From contig NZ_CP102287.1 in NCBI RefSeq assembly GCF_025151385.1, forward strand, positions 1,860,001-1,924,000: a stretch of DNA of 64,000 bases, given 5' to 3'. The first letter of the stretch is position 1; the number at the start of each line of letters is the position of its first letter. The position numbers and the translations under genes were made by a program. Of the stretch, positions 18,288 to 27,260 are shown piece by piece. This DNA comes from Hoylesella buccalis ATCC 35310 (GTDB taxonomy: Bacteria > Bacteroidota > Bacteroidia > Bacteroidales > Bacteroidaceae). Under the pieces are notes generated by a model. That model made no database searches. It had not been told where the DNA came from and was given only the letters and a program-made list of their open reading frames with translations.

Positions 18288-20885
18288 TTATTTTGTTAGG
18301 CCTAAGCCTGTCTGTATGCGCAAAATCATGTCCTCGTAGTGAAGTCGTGCCGCCAAGTTGGCACCACGCATGCGAGTTTTCAACAGCTTCATCACACGAA
18401 TCATCTCGCCACGCTTCAGGCTCAAAGCATCGCTGTTGCGGCTCACCTGTCCATTGGTGAGCATGACATTTCTTGACTTACTGCTCAAATGATTGTCACG
18501 CTCACAAGCCAAATGCCGCTGAGCATCTGCGAACATGTCGCCTTCATACAGTTTTTTGTTAATCTTCACCCCTTCATTTTCGGCAGCCGCAGTAATCAAA
18601 GCGTCAATAAAACTCTTCTGAAGATTGCGCTCCAACAAGTCGGGTGACTTGCCCGAAAGAGTAGATTTGAAGATGTGTCGATGCAACATATCCATGAAAG
18701 TGGCTGCGGTGAAGGCCGCCTTACCATTTTCATATTCGTTTTCATACATGCGGATGATGCGCTCATTGTTCAGCAAATCCCACAGAATATAGTTCTGTTG
18801 ATTTTTCAACATGTAGTTGGGTTGTTGCTCTTCGACACCCAATGGCGTCTTACGCTGTATGTAGGTCAGCTTGGAAAGCGGGGTGTCAAACAGCCATTTG
18901 GGATGGGTCAGCACCTCATCCAGCAAGAACTGCAGGGCCTCACGCTGCTTGTTTTTCTCGACAAAGTGGAACGATGTCTGCCCGTCACCAACCGTGAGGT
19001 TCTCCAAATACATGCCGCCAACATTGGCCATGACATGATACAGGTACAGGCTCCATTGATAAATCACCGCCGAATAAAGGTTGGAAGCCTCATCGTAGTC
19101 TTGTCCCGGTTCGCCGGTGGTGGTCCACTTGACGATGTTGGGCATGATGCGCTTGAGGTTGGCAATGCCATACCGAGCCGATTTCACAGCATCATCACCC
19201 AAATCTTCGCTCAATGCACGAGGGTCGATGGCTGTTCGTTGCGACTGCGCCTCCATATATTTGTACAACTTGCCCGTGTGTCTTTTCAAAAAATCGTTTA
19301 GCTCCTTCTTCTCATTGGTTCCCTTTGGATACCACCGATAGGCCCACTCAATGGCCATGAGGTCGTAAGGACCGATGTTGGGTGACATCACTTTCACCCC
19401 ATCACCCGGCTGGGCTACATAGTTAAAGCGAGCATAGTCCATGATAGATGCCGATGTTCCGCCCATTCGCGCGGTAAAACTTGCCGACCGAAGGGAATCG
19501 GTAGGATAGGCGTTAGACGCGATCATGTTATGACGAAGGCCCAAAGAGTGGCCCACCTCGTGGCACGCTACGAAGCGAACCGCGTCGCCAATAAGCTCTT
19601 CGGGCAGTCGCAAGGAGCGTGCTTCGGGGTTCTGTGCGCCCGTCTGCACCATAATCCATTCGCTGATGAGCGACTGCACATTGTGCCACCAGATGATGTC
19701 TGCCTCTAATATCTCACCCGTTCGGGGGTCGATGACCGATGGTCCCATGGCGTTGGCCTTGGTTGATGCATCGTAGGTCAGCACCGAATAGCCCATGTCG
19801 TCGCCCACCTGAGCCAGACTGTCAGTATAGTCGAACACCTGCACCGCATTCTTGAAGCCGGCCCGTTCGAAAGCTTTGTTCCAGTCGGTCATACCTTTCT
19901 TTATATAGGGGCGCAAGTGTTTGGGTACGGCCTGGTCGATATAAAACACAATAGGTTGAACTGGTTCTACCAATTCGCTGCGCATATAGGCGGCGGTATC
20001 GGAAGGAACAAGCCGCCAGCGCGTCACATAGTGCTTATGCTCTACTTTGTGCTGATAATCGTCGTAGCGAAGGTTTGACGTGGTAAAGAAGCCCACGCGG
20101 GCATCTTCCTCACGCCCTTGCATGGGATATTGGGGCAAGAGCGACAACGATGAACTTACCACCACCGTAACGTTTACCTTGCTGTTGCCCTCGTGAACCG
20201 TGGTTGTTAGCTCTGATGTGGCTGTCACATTGTTCTTAAAAGCCTTGACATCGAGTATGCGCGACAAGTCTGTAGAGGGGCTGGTGCCCAGATTGATGTT
20301 GTTGAACACGTCGTTCAAACAGTTCTCCTTGCCGTTGTACAGGTCGTTCACCTTCACGATAAGGGTGGAAGAGTCGTTTGGTACGGCCTCAATCTTCAAG
20401 CTGGCGAGGATGGGATCAATGTAATTGTCCTTCACCGACCGTGCCATAGCTGCATACACGGGCACTTCGGGCGTGATGCGTTGTTGGCGCACAATGAGTC
20501 GTTTCTGCTTCTTCGCCCACTCAAACCGCACGGTCTGATTTTCATAATTGATGCCTTTGTTCACCCCCGACTCATTCAATTCAGAGGGAACCTGCTGTAA
20601 TCGGTTCACCACCAGGAACTCTCTTCCCATCAACTTGGTGGGAATTTCGTAATAAATGGTGTCGCCTTTCTTGATAACATTAAAGACACCCTTCATCTCA
20701 ACCGAGTCGCGTCCCGTGAGACGCTTATAGGTTGAAATGGGTTTCTCTACCGGTTTCTTCTTTTTAGAGAATGGCCAAATTTGACAGGCTGCACGCATTT
20801 CCACGGGCGTGGTTGATAACATGAAACCTGCACAGATGACTAAGAATAATGATTTATCTTTATGACGAAAAAATCTTTTAAGCAT
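18288..20885 (-). CDS. Zinc-dependent metalloprotease (DUF5117/DUF5118 type)
   Basis: An 865-residue exported protein. The hydrophobic N-terminus (LFLVICAGFMLSTTPVEM) is a probable signal. Residues near 445 read CHEVGHSLGLRHNMIAS, which is HExxHxxGxxH with all three zinc ligands and the catalytic Glu. SIMDYARFNYV about 40 residues later fits a metzincin Met-turn. The N-terminal half matches DUF5118/DUF5117 proteins common in Bacteroidetes. As first gene of an operon with SusC, SusD and a T9SS propeller, it probably trims a peptide ligand outside the inner membrane; the substrate is unknown. Confidence 0.88.
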   Translation of the reverse strand: MLKRFFRHKDKSLFLVICAGFMLSTTPVEMRAACQIWPFSKKKKPVEKPISTYKRLTGRDSVEMKGVFNVIKKGDTIYYEIPTKLMGREFLVVNRLQQVPSELNESGVNKGINYENQTVRFEWAKKQKRLIVRQQRITPEVPVYAAMARSVKDNYIDPILASLKIEAVPNDSSTLIVKVNDLYNGKENCLNDVFNNINLGTSPSTDLSRILDVKAFKNNVTATSELTTTVHEGNSKVNVTVVVSSSLSLLPQYPMQGREEDARVGFFTTSNLRYDDYQHKVEHKHYVTRWRLVPSDTAAYMRSELVEPVQPIVFYIDQAVPKHLRPYIKKGMTDWNKAFERAGFKNAVQVFDYTDSLAQVGDDMGYSVLTYDASTKANAMGPSVIDPRTGEILEADIIWWHNVQSLISEWIMVQTGAQNPEARSLRLPEELIGDAVRFVACHEVGHSLGLRHNMIASNAYPTDSLRSASFTARMGGTSASIMDYARFNYVAQPGDGVKVMSPNIGPYDLMAIEWAYRWYPKGTNEKKELNDFLKRHTGKLYKYMEAQSQRTAIDPRALSEDLGDDAVKSARYGIANLKRIMPNIVKWTTTGEPGQDYDEASNLYSAVIYQWSLYLYHVMANVGGMYLENLTVGDGQTSFHFVEKNKQREALQFLLDEVLTHPKWLFDTPLSKLTYIQRKTPLGVEEQQPNYMLKNQQNYILWDLLNNERIIRMYENEYENGKAAFTAATFMDMLHRHIFKSTLSGKSPDLLERNLQKSFIDALITAAAENEGVKINKKLYEGDMFADAQRHLACERDNHLSSKSRNVMLTNGQVSRNSDALSLKRGEMIRVMKLLKTRMRGANLAARLHYEDMILRIQTGLGLTK

Positions 20886-20985
20886 TAATTTGATAATTAT
20901 TAAACAAAAAATGAATTGAGATACTGCTATTCTATTCGCAAATTGCCTATTTACAGCTTTCGATTTATCTCATACTTTATGTTTG

Positions 20986-20993
20986 CAAAATTA
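20986..20993 (-). promoter_or_regulatory. Promoter -7 box for the metalloprotease-SusCD operon
   Basis: TAATTTTG on the minus strand fits TAnnTTTG with TTGTG roughly 17-20 bases upstream. The predicted leader before the start at 20885 is about 95 nt. Confidence 0.5.
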
Positions 20994-21070
20994 AACTTTT
21001 TCTTTCACAATGCCAACATTATCACCCATAAAGAAATCTTTTCTTCTATTTTCTTGAGATAGATCTACAG

Positions 21071-22168
21071 TTACTTGATCACATTTACTCGCCAAGTTAC
21101 GCCAAGGTCAAGAATAGAATGTTTGTCTTGCAGGTAGCCAGCCGGATTGGTATTCTTACCAAAGCAATAACTATAGTTGGCATGCAGACGCACTTTCTTA
21201 TTTTTTAGTGGATAGTATTCTAATCCAGCTCCTACCCTTGTGATTTCGGTTCCTTCATATAAAGCCAGGTCAGCGCGTGGCTTGGATTGCTCGGCTGCCT
21301 GTTGATTGGCTTCGTCCATGGGAGCAGATGTCTCGGGGTTGGTGTCTACACCGGCATGATTCACGTCGTAACTCGCCTTTGCCCAAAGGTTAACCTGTGG
21401 TGTAGGCTGGTAATCAACACGAGCAGTCATGGAGCAATCCTTGAAAAAGAAGGTCTGCCCAGTGGTGGCGCGGTTCATATAATCCACGCCTATTTGCAGA
21501 TTATCAGTCACATCGAAACGGTTACCAAAAGAAAGGTAGTTGATAAATTTTCCTGGCGCATACTCCATGAAGTTGACAGACCAATCGGTGTGTAAGATAC
21601 CATGGTTTCCATACCATATCAGGTTGTAGGCATACATCTCGGAAGATATGCCACTATTTTGTTTATACACCTTTTGGAACGGGCTCTCCACCATTTGTAA
21701 GAAGAATTGGTCTTTTTGATTTGTGGTTTGATAACCCAGCCACACTCCCCACGCATAGCAGGGAAAGTTGTAACAGAATTCAAAGAGTTGAAAACAATCG
21801 ATAGGGGCTGGATCGAACTCCCACGGTCCACATAGCACCGCCCACTTACCACCAGAGAGTGTCCAATTTTGGTTTGCGTGGTAAGTAAGGAAGAGCCAGT
21901 CGGTTGCATCAAAGAAGGTATACTCCTTGTTGATGCCATTCAGCCGTTGTCGATACTTAAAAGAAAACTTTGGTGAGATGTTGCCATTGATAAGAATGTT
22001 GAAAAGATTTCCCTTAAAACCTGTTCTATCATTGTTTTTCACACCGTCAATCGATTCGCGTTGGTAGTCGGCTCGTGCTTCAACAGACAGGTTTACACGC
22101 TGTGACTCTTGTGCATAGAGCCCCATGCCATAGAAGGTCAGCAAAAGCAGATATATCTTTAATTTCAT
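21071..22168 (-). CDS. Outer-membrane porin-like beta-barrel protein
   Basis: A 365-residue protein with a signal peptide (YLLLLTFYGMGLYAQ) and alternating aromatic/polar strands throughout, ending LDLGVTWRVNVIK. WTLSGGKWAVLCGPWEF and the following aromatic segment resemble the phosphate-selective porin O/P (OprO/OprP) superfamily as seen in Bacteroidetes. The real solute cannot be told. It follows the YitT-family gene by 71 nt on the same strand and might share its transcript. No clear -7 box of its own was found. Confidence 0.7.
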   Translation of the reverse strand: MKLKIYLLLLTFYGMGLYAQESQRVNLSVEARADYQRESIDGVKNNDRTGFKGNLFNILINGNISPKFSFKYRQRLNGINKEYTFFDATDWLFLTYHANQNWTLSGGKWAVLCGPWEFDPAPIDCFQLFEFCYNFPCYAWGVWLGYQTTNQKDQFFLQMVESPFQKVYKQNSGISSEMYAYNLIWYGNHGILHTDWSVNFMEYAPGKFINYLSFGNRFDVTDNLQIGVDYMNRATTGQTFFFKDCSMTARVDYQPTPQVNLWAKASYDVNHAGVDTNPETSAPMDEANQQAAEQSKPRADLALYEGTEITRVGAGLEYYPLKNKKVRLHANYSYCFGKNTNPAGYLQDKHSILDLGVTWRVNVIK

Positions 22169-22239
22169 AGTAGATTAAAATTATACTTCATAATTTCCGT
22201 GCAACTATCATGCTTCTTTTCAACAAAGACATGACTGTG

Positions 22240-23214
22240 TCAATAATTACCCGTTCGCAACAGTCCTTTCTTGTTCCACAGACCATACACTTCACTCACG
22301 GTATCAGAAGTAATAAATGTTTTAAGTCTTTCCTTACTCATGAAATCAATCAAAGTAGAGAATTCTTCTTTGGTCAGCACAATTTCCAACTGCATCTGCC
22401 GCTCGTTGGAGTAGCCACCAATCACTTCGTGCAGGGTCACACCACGACGAATGGTATGAACGACAAAATCCACTATTTTCTGGTAGTCTTTGGAGATGAT
22501 ATACACACGAGTCTTCGAATTGATGTCCGACATGAAATGATTCAGAATCAAACCATTGAGCCATGTTCCAATTAAACCAATGATTACTAAACTAACAGGA
22601 TTAATCGCAAAAGCGGTACAACAGATTGCACCACCTGCTACCATCACGGCAGTACCAAGCTTGATATGAAGATACTTGTTGAAAATCTTTGCAAGAATAT
22701 CCAACCCACCTGTAGAAGCGTTGATACTGAACAAAATACTTTGGGAGGCACTCAGGATGAGAACGAAACAGAGAAGGTCAAACCAAGGATTAGCAACTGC
22801 TTGTCCAGCAACGTAGGTGGTGAAGAGAGATTCATGAATAGGAACGATAGAACCGATGAAGTCAATCATGGGTCCTAATATCAAAGCCGTATACACGGTC
22901 TTGGCACCAAACTCATTACCGATGAGCAGAAACGAAAGCACAAGCAGTATCGCATTAATAATAAATATCATCGTACCCACAGACACAAAAGGCAGCAACT
23001 TGGCGAGTACCAAGGATAAACCCGTAATAGAGCCAATAATGAGCTTACTGGGTATCAAGAAAAAGTACACACCAATGGCTGCAACAAACATACCCACCGT
23101 CATGATGACTAATTCAACCCAGAATTGACGAGTACAGACAATCCGTTTGATACGATTCGGTGCATTTTGTAACTTCTCAACGAAAGTCATTTCGTTTTCC
23201 TGCTTGTTATTCAT
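22240..23214 (-). CDS. YitT-family membrane protein with DUF2179 domain
   Basis: A 324-residue protein with five or six transmembrane segments between residues about 30 and 235 (for example LVIMTVGMFVAAIGVYFFLI), including the family phrase SINASTGGLDILAKIFNKYL. The soluble C-terminal DUF2179 domain (VYIISKDYQKIVDFVVHTI, then RGVTLHEVIGGYS) completes the usual architecture. Members are often annotated as YitT or DUF161 proteins with unproven transport function. Its promoter is likely at 23336-23343 with a 115-nt leader. Confidence 0.85.
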   Translation of the reverse strand: MNNKQENEMTFVEKLQNAPNRIKRIVCTRQFWVELVIMTVGMFVAAIGVYFFLIPSKLIIGSITGLSLVLAKLLPFVSVGTMIFIINAILLVLSFLLIGNEFGAKTVYTALILGPMIDFIGSIVPIHESLFTTYVAGQAVANPWFDLLCFVLILSASQSILFSINASTGGLDILAKIFNKYLHIKLGTAVMVAGGAICCTAFAINPVSLVIIGLIGTWLNGLILNHFMSDINSKTRVYIISKDYQKIVDFVVHTIRRGVTLHEVIGGYSNERQMQLEIVLTKEEFSTLIDFMSKERLKTFITSDTVSEVYGLWNKKGLLRTGNY

Positions 23215-23335
23215 AATGTTTAAATTTAAAGGTTTTCAGGTTAACTATCAAGAACTCAGGGTGTTCCCACTCGTTCTGCGTTTCTCAGCTGCCCCCTCTT
23301 TCGAATTATAAGCGGCAACAATTATTAAAACTTCG

Positions 23336-23343
23336 CAAATTTA
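23336..23343 (-). promoter_or_regulatory. Promoter -7 box for the YitT-family gene
   Basis: TAAATTTG on the minus strand matches TAnnTTTG, with TTGATAAAA about 20 bases upstream as a -33 candidate. Confidence 0.5.
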
Positions 23344-23585
23344 ATGTATTTTTATCAATACGCAAGTTTTTAGTCTATTTTTTAGTTAAAAATCTTCCCA
23401 TCAAGATTGAAAAACGAAAAAAGAAACCGGATGAGCACAACAAATGCTGGTTATGAATAAGAGCAAATATGCTTGGATGCCATGTTGGAAAGACAGAAAC
23501 GCAATTGACGTCACTGCCCTCTCCATAGACGATTGGGCCAACAATAACAGAACCTGTTCATCAACAGGAACCGATGGAGAGAAGT

Positions 23586-23665
23586 AAAAAAAAAAAGGAC
23601 TACCGCTGTAGTCCAATCTTTGTTAACCTTAAATCTAATACCATGAAAAACACGATGCAAAGATA
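23586..23665 (-). ncRNA. Short leader RNA ending in an intrinsic terminator (attenuator-like)
   Basis: On the minus strand a -7 box TATCTTTG (23658-23665) is followed within about 70 nt by a perfect hairpin GGACTAC-CGCT-GTAGTCC (23597-23614 in plus-strand reading) and a run of about ten T. A transcript from near 23651 would therefore be about 65 nt. Between them lies ATGGTATTAGATTTAAGG, which I remember as recurring in Bacteroidales intergenic regions; I cannot run Rfam to name it. It could attenuate transcription toward the YitT-family gene or be a free-standing RNA. Confidence 0.6.
23600..23644 (-). CDS. Candidate 14-residue leader peptide
   Basis: Inside the short transcript an ATG opens a frame reading MVLDLRLTKIGLQR, with its TAG stop inside the terminator hairpin. 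A translating ribosome would cover the hairpin's first arm, which is the layout of translation-coupled attenuators. It is rich in Leu (four of 14 residues) with two Arg. No Shine-Dalgarno is visible, as is usual in this phylum. This is a candidate only. Confidence 0.35.
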   Translation of the reverse strand: MVLDLRLTKIGLQR

Positions 23666-23667
23666 AG

Positions 23668-24420
23668 GGTTATCTCATGATGTTGCAAGCAACTAAGGCT
23701 GTTCTGTTTTAAAAACACACTTTTTTTTGATGTATATCAAATTACATACCAATGGATTATCGCACATCGTTGCAGACAGCAAGAAACTATTTACCTGCGT
23801 ACATGGTTCACGAACCTACGCAGTACTGTCACTGAAGAATGAACTATTTATCTCGAAAACCACCCATCAAGCAGCGTATATAAAATCGGGGGTACATTGT
23901 ATGCAACGATGATTAACGATGAATTTTATTGACAAAGTGCCTCTCATAATTCGCGTGTAGACAACCAACGTCATAGTTGGTCGCAAATACGCCAAATATG
24001 AGCGACGTTCATAATTCGTTGGTATTAAAGACGTTATACTCGAACCTCCTTTTTTCATTCCTATTATTACCACTACTTGCTGGCAAAAGCATGGAGATTA
24101 GCATCGAATATGCATGCTTTTAGGTTGTAATAGCATGTGAATAACACCTCAAAAGGATGGTTCTAAGTGCGTAAAGTCAATGCTCTAACCTAAAAATGAC
24201 ATTTATTTTGCTCAAATGAGCGTACTTTTGTCTACCGCTTGCCTATTGATTTTTTCTATTTTGAAGATTTTCAATGGTCGTTTTTGGGTAAAATCTATCA
24301 TTTAGGTTCAAATGATTGGCATTCAATAGCCTAATGAGTTATGAAATGCAGTAGGTAATGATTTAGCGACCTATCTTCAACAATGATATACAACGCTTTG
24401 CATAACTCGAATAACCTGTT
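23668..24420. other. Gene-poor AT-rich stretch, probably containing or next to the element boundary
   Basis: No convincing gene; the short open frames here lack family features. It is flanked by two copies of TGCAAAGATAAG (23656-23667 and 24420-24431). It contains a small hairpin CCAAC/GTTGG near 23968-23985 and scattered CATAATTCG repeats near 23946 and 24010. Ordinary chromosomal genes lie to the left and conjugative-element genes to the right, so one end of the element is expected in or just beyond this stretch. Confidence 0.45.
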
Positions 24421-24430
24421 GCAAAGATAA
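24421..24430 (-). other. Candidate attachment core of the conjugative element
   Basis: TTATCTTTGC on the minus strand matches nine of ten positions of the IntDOT-type core GTAnnTTTGC. The same bases also fit a promoter -7 box, so the two readings cannot be separated here. A second weak candidate (CTACCTTTGC) lies at 24638-24647 on the minus strand. Confidence 0.3.
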
Positions 24431-24474
24431 GAGTATATCGTGAGAAAAAAGAATTTTCTCCGAGTTATTTTCGT

Positions 24475-24505
24475 AAAGCCGTCCGTTTGGGCGGCTTTTT
24501 GTTTT
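24475..24505 (+). terminator. Intrinsic terminator near the element end
   Basis: Stem AAAGCCGTCC (24475-24484) / GGGCGGCTTT (24489-24498) with one wobble pair and a T-rich tail. Confidence 0.75.
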
Positions 24506-24532
24506 CCGTGTATTTTATTCTTATGATGAAAT

Positions 24533-24556
24533 GCAGTCTCCGAAGACTGCGTTTTT
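24533..24556 (+). terminator. Second intrinsic terminator near the element end
   Basis: Perfect stem GCAGTCT/AGACTGC with a 4-nt loop followed by G and six T. With the preceding hairpin it forms a tandem terminator that would insulate the element from flanking transcription. From here to 24917 no gene is seen. Confidence 0.75.
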
Positions 24557-24917
24557 TGTTTTCGCCCTGCTTCTTTCCATGCACATCCTCCACTTATGCC
24601 TGTGTATCATGTCGGGATCGGTTGTTCGTTGTCAGCGGCAAAGGTAGTTCCGGGCTTCTACGGACAAAAAAGGTCGGGGCGGCAAGCCGTTTAGACGACA
24701 ATCTCCACACTTCCATTTCATTGCAGGTAGTATTCTCGCCGTAAAACCTTGTTTGTCCTAAGCCCTACCTTTTTACGCCACTGAAACGAAAACGACCGAC
24801 CCGACGGAAAGACGCATAAAAAAAATGTCGGATATGCGAGAAGCTGGGAAAAAGAAAAAGTTGAAACTCAACTCCCTCACCTCTGGAATCCGCCTAAAAT
24901 CAAAAAAATCAGACAAG

Positions 24918-25127
24918 ATGAAACTGAGATACAAAATATCAATTTGGGTGGCACTTGCACTCGCAGGCTCTCTCCTTTGTGGCGGAAGCATCTGGCTTTG
25001 GCTGGCAGGGATATGTGCAGGAAAATTCCTCATTCGGTTACTCCTTACCATTGCTTTGGCTATCGCAGTGTACATTCTGACTTATGCCCTCATCATCGGA
25101 GCAATACTTTGGTTACTCATTTCTTAA
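24918..25127 (+). CDS. Small hydrophobic membrane protein
   Basis: ATG 24918 gives 69 residues (MKLRYKISIWVALALAGSLL), almost wholly hydrophobic, with two predicted membrane helices at about 8-33 and 38-67. The longer frame from 24825 adds a low-complexity basic stretch without a natural start and is not preferred. I do not recognise a family. It opens a closely spaced series of plus-strand accessory genes (12 nt to the next). Confidence 0.55.
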   Translation: MKLRYKISIWVALALAGSLLCGGSIWLWLAGICAGKFLIRLLLTIALAIAVYILTYALIIGAILWLLIS

Positions 25128-25139
25128 ACAGGCAGATAT

Positions 25140-25358
25140 ATGAAAAGAAGAAGCAAGACAATCGCACAGCAATGCAGATACTATGAGGTGGACAACATCT
25201 TCGAGTATATGGTATCGGTTTACCTCAACGGAAATATCTCCGCCTTTGGGGAATTATTCAAGGAACTTAATCGGAAGGACAGAAAGGAATTTATCCTCTA
25301 TCTCTTTTCAGAGGTCGAACCCATTCATATCCAAGAAATCATTTTAGCAACCATCTAA
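25140..25358 (+). CDS. Small hypothetical protein
   Basis: 72 residues (MKRRSKTIAQQCRYYEVDNI), basic at the N-terminus and amphipathic after that, with no signal or membrane helix. 12 nt after the small membrane protein and 11 nt before the next gene, so it is co-transcribed. No family recognised. Confidence 0.6.
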   Translation: MKRRSKTIAQQCRYYEVDNIFEYMVSVYLNGNISAFGELFKELNRKDRKEFILYLFSEVEPIHIQEIILATI

Positions 25359-25369
25359 AAGTAAGAATA

Positions 25370-25666
25370 ATGGAAAAATTCAATTTTTATCAAGACAGAA
25401 AGGTTACTTGTTGGGAACGCACCCACTTTGATGTAAAAGCCGAGAGTTACGAAGAAGCCGTTGCCCTTGTCAAGTCGTGGCAGGGAGAGGACGTGCTTTG
25501 CTTTGAGGACGATGAGAATATCATCATCACAGACGGAGAAACCTTGTATGACACCTCCGAAAGCCTATCCGTAGAGGAAAACGGAGGACAGCCGACTATC
25601 GAGGTCTTTGCAAACAATGGAGAAGACATCATCAACAATAAACCCGATAACACTGAACAGATATGA
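25370..25666 (+). CDS. Small acidic hypothetical protein
   Basis: 98 residues, strongly acidic (GEDVLCFEDDENIIITDGET). The beginning (KVTCWERTHFDVKAESYEEA) has the look of a small alpha/beta domain, and similar wording recurs in the 81-residue protein at 28821 (FEVVAESREDAQQKV), so the two may share a fold. It overlaps the next start by 4 nt. No function assigned. Confidence 0.6.
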   Translation: MEKFNFYQDRKVTCWERTHFDVKAESYEEAVALVKSWQGEDVLCFEDDENIIITDGETLYDTSESLSVEENGGQPTIEVFANNGEDIINNKPDNTEQI

Positions 25667-26253
25667 GAACGGAAACAAGAACATACGAGGTATATAACCT
25701 CCACGAACTGACAAGGGAGGCACAAGCAAAGGCACACAGCCATTGGGCGGAACATTGCGACTATACTTGGGACAGAGAGAACCGAGCCACATTGCAAGCC
25801 TTTGAACGGATTTTCAATATCAAGGCGGACAGATGGTCATACGACAGTTGTACCTACACCTATAGTTTCACTTCCCATTACAGCGAGGAGGAAGACAATA
25901 TGAAAGGGACAAGACTTCTGAAATACCTTGTCAATAACTATTGGAACGACTTGTATCCACCCAAGACTTATTGGAGTGGAAACTACAAGAAGAAACGCAA
26001 GAGCCGTGTGTTTGTTTCGGACGATTGTGTGCTGACGGGCTACTGCATAGACTATGAAATCTTGAAACCCATATACGTTTTTCTGAAAGCCCCCAATGAT
26101 ACCACCCTATACGAACTTATGGACAAGTGTTTGAACGGATTTTTCAAGGCTTGCAGGGACGATATGGAATATCAATTCAGCGAGGAAGCCTTTGCCGAAA
26201 GTTGCGAAGCTAACAATTATGAGTTCCTATCAGACGGAACATTATTCAACTGA
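25663..26253 (+). CDS. Hypothetical protein of conjugative elements
   Basis: 196 residues starting MRTETRTYEVYNLHELTREA, rich in aromatic and Cys residues, cytoplasmic by appearance. Proteins of this kind occur, to my recollection, in the accessory block of Bacteroidetes conjugative transposons near pcfK and ardA. It overlaps the preceding gene by 4 nt (ATGA), so the two are translationally coupled. Function unknown. Confidence 0.65.
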   Translation: MRTETRTYEVYNLHELTREAQAKAHSHWAEHCDYTWDRENRATLQAFERIFNIKADRWSYDSCTYTYSFTSHYSEEEDNMKGTRLLKYLVNNYWNDLYPPKTYWSGNYKKKRKSRVFVSDDCVLTGYCIDYEILKPIYVFLKAPNDTTLYELMDKCLNGFFKACRDDMEYQFSEEAFAESCEANNYEFLSDGTLFN

Positions 26254-26270
26254 TTAAAACATAAAAGACA

Positions 26271-26690
26271 ATGAAAGGTACAGAGCATTTCAAGAGCGTA
26301 ATCCAATGTTATTTGGAGAACCGAGCATCATACGATGAACTCTTTGCGGAGAGTTTCCGCAAGGAAAACAAGAACATAGACGAGTGTGTAACCTATATCC
26401 TCAGCGAGGTACAGAAAAGCGGTTATTCGGGATTTTCGGACGATGAAATCTACTCTATGGCAGTGCATTACTATGACGAGGACGACATAGAGGTAGGCAA
26501 GCCTAATTCCTGCAAAGTGGTGGTAAACCACACCATCGAACTCACGGATGAGGAGAAGGCGGAAGCCAGACAGAGAGCCGTAGAGCAATACCAACGTGAA
26601 GAACTCTCCAAAATAAAAAGCCGTAACGCAAGACCAAAGAAAGCCGAGACAACGGAAATCGTATCACAACCCTCACTATTCGAGTTTTAA
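26271..26690 (+). CDS. PcfK-like protein
   Basis: 139 residues. MKGTEHFKSVIQCYLENRA, then FSDDEIYSMAVHYYDEDDI and VVVNHTIELTDEEKAEARQ, are the recognisable blocks of the PcfK-like family, named after a protein of the enterococcal pCF10 transfer region and common on Bacteroidetes conjugative elements. The C-terminus is charged and ends SQPSLFEF. Its role is not established. PcfJ follows two genes downstream, the usual association. Confidence 0.85.
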   Translation: MKGTEHFKSVIQCYLENRASYDELFAESFRKENKNIDECVTYILSEVQKSGYSGFSDDEIYSMAVHYYDEDDIEVGKPNSCKVVVNHTIELTDEEKAEARQRAVEQYQREELSKIKSRNARPKKAETTEIVSQPSLFEF

Positions 26691-26712
26691 TCCCTTAAAC
26701 AACGAAAGGAAA

Positions 26713-27243
26713 ATGGAAACAATGGATTTAAGCGAAGCACGCATCTATGTAGGCACTTATGCCAAGTACAACAACGGCTCATTGCAGGGAGAATGGGTGG
26801 AACTTTCGGACTTCTACGATTTGGACGACTTTATGGAGCGTTGTGCCGAGATACACGAGGATGAGGAAGAACCCGAATATATGTTCCAAGCGTGGGAGGA
26901 AATCCCCGATGGTCTGATAAACGAAGGTCATTTGGATGAAAACTTCTTTGAACTTCGGGACGAGTTGGACAGATTGAATGACACGGAGAAAGAAGCCTTT
27001 TGGGAATGGGCGGACGGCAACAATGCCCATATCACCCAAGACGCATACAGCCTTGTAAAGGCTTTTCAATCCGCCTATATGGGCAGTTATGCAAGCAGGG
27101 AGGATTTTGCGGAGGAAATTGTGAAAATGAAGAACGATTTATCCGATTTTGCACTGAGTTACTTCGACTTCTCCAAATATGCCGATGACCTTTTTGACAC
27201 AGACTTTTGGTATAAGGACGGTTATGTATTTCGCAACGAATAA
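26713..27243 (+). CDS. ardA: ArdA antirestriction protein
   Basis: 176 residues, very acidic. ARIYVGTYAKYNNGSLQGEW at the start and FQSAYMGSYASREDFAEEIV in the C-terminal half are characteristic of ArdA. ArdA is a DNA mimic that blocks type I restriction-modification enzymes and protects incoming single-copy DNA after conjugation. Length and both conserved blocks are complete. It lies between pcfK (22 nt) and pcfJ (17 nt) in one transcription unit. Confidence 0.9.
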   Translation: METMDLSEARIYVGTYAKYNNGSLQGEWVELSDFYDLDDFMERCAEIHEDEEEPEYMFQAWEEIPDGLINEGHLDENFFELRDELDRLNDTEKEAFWEWADGNNAHITQDAYSLVKAFQSAYMGSYASREDFAEEIVKMKNDLSDFALSYFDFSKYADDLFDTDFWYKDGYVFRNE

Positions 27244-27260
27244 AACAAGGAGGATAGAAA

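Noticed and set aside
23401..23616. 71-residue minus-strand frame before the YitT-family gene
   Set aside because: It starts inside the terminator hairpin of the short leader RNA and has no coding features.
24825..24917. N-terminal extension of the small membrane protein
   Set aside because: Basic low-complexity sequence with no start context; ATG 24918 gives a clean membrane protein.
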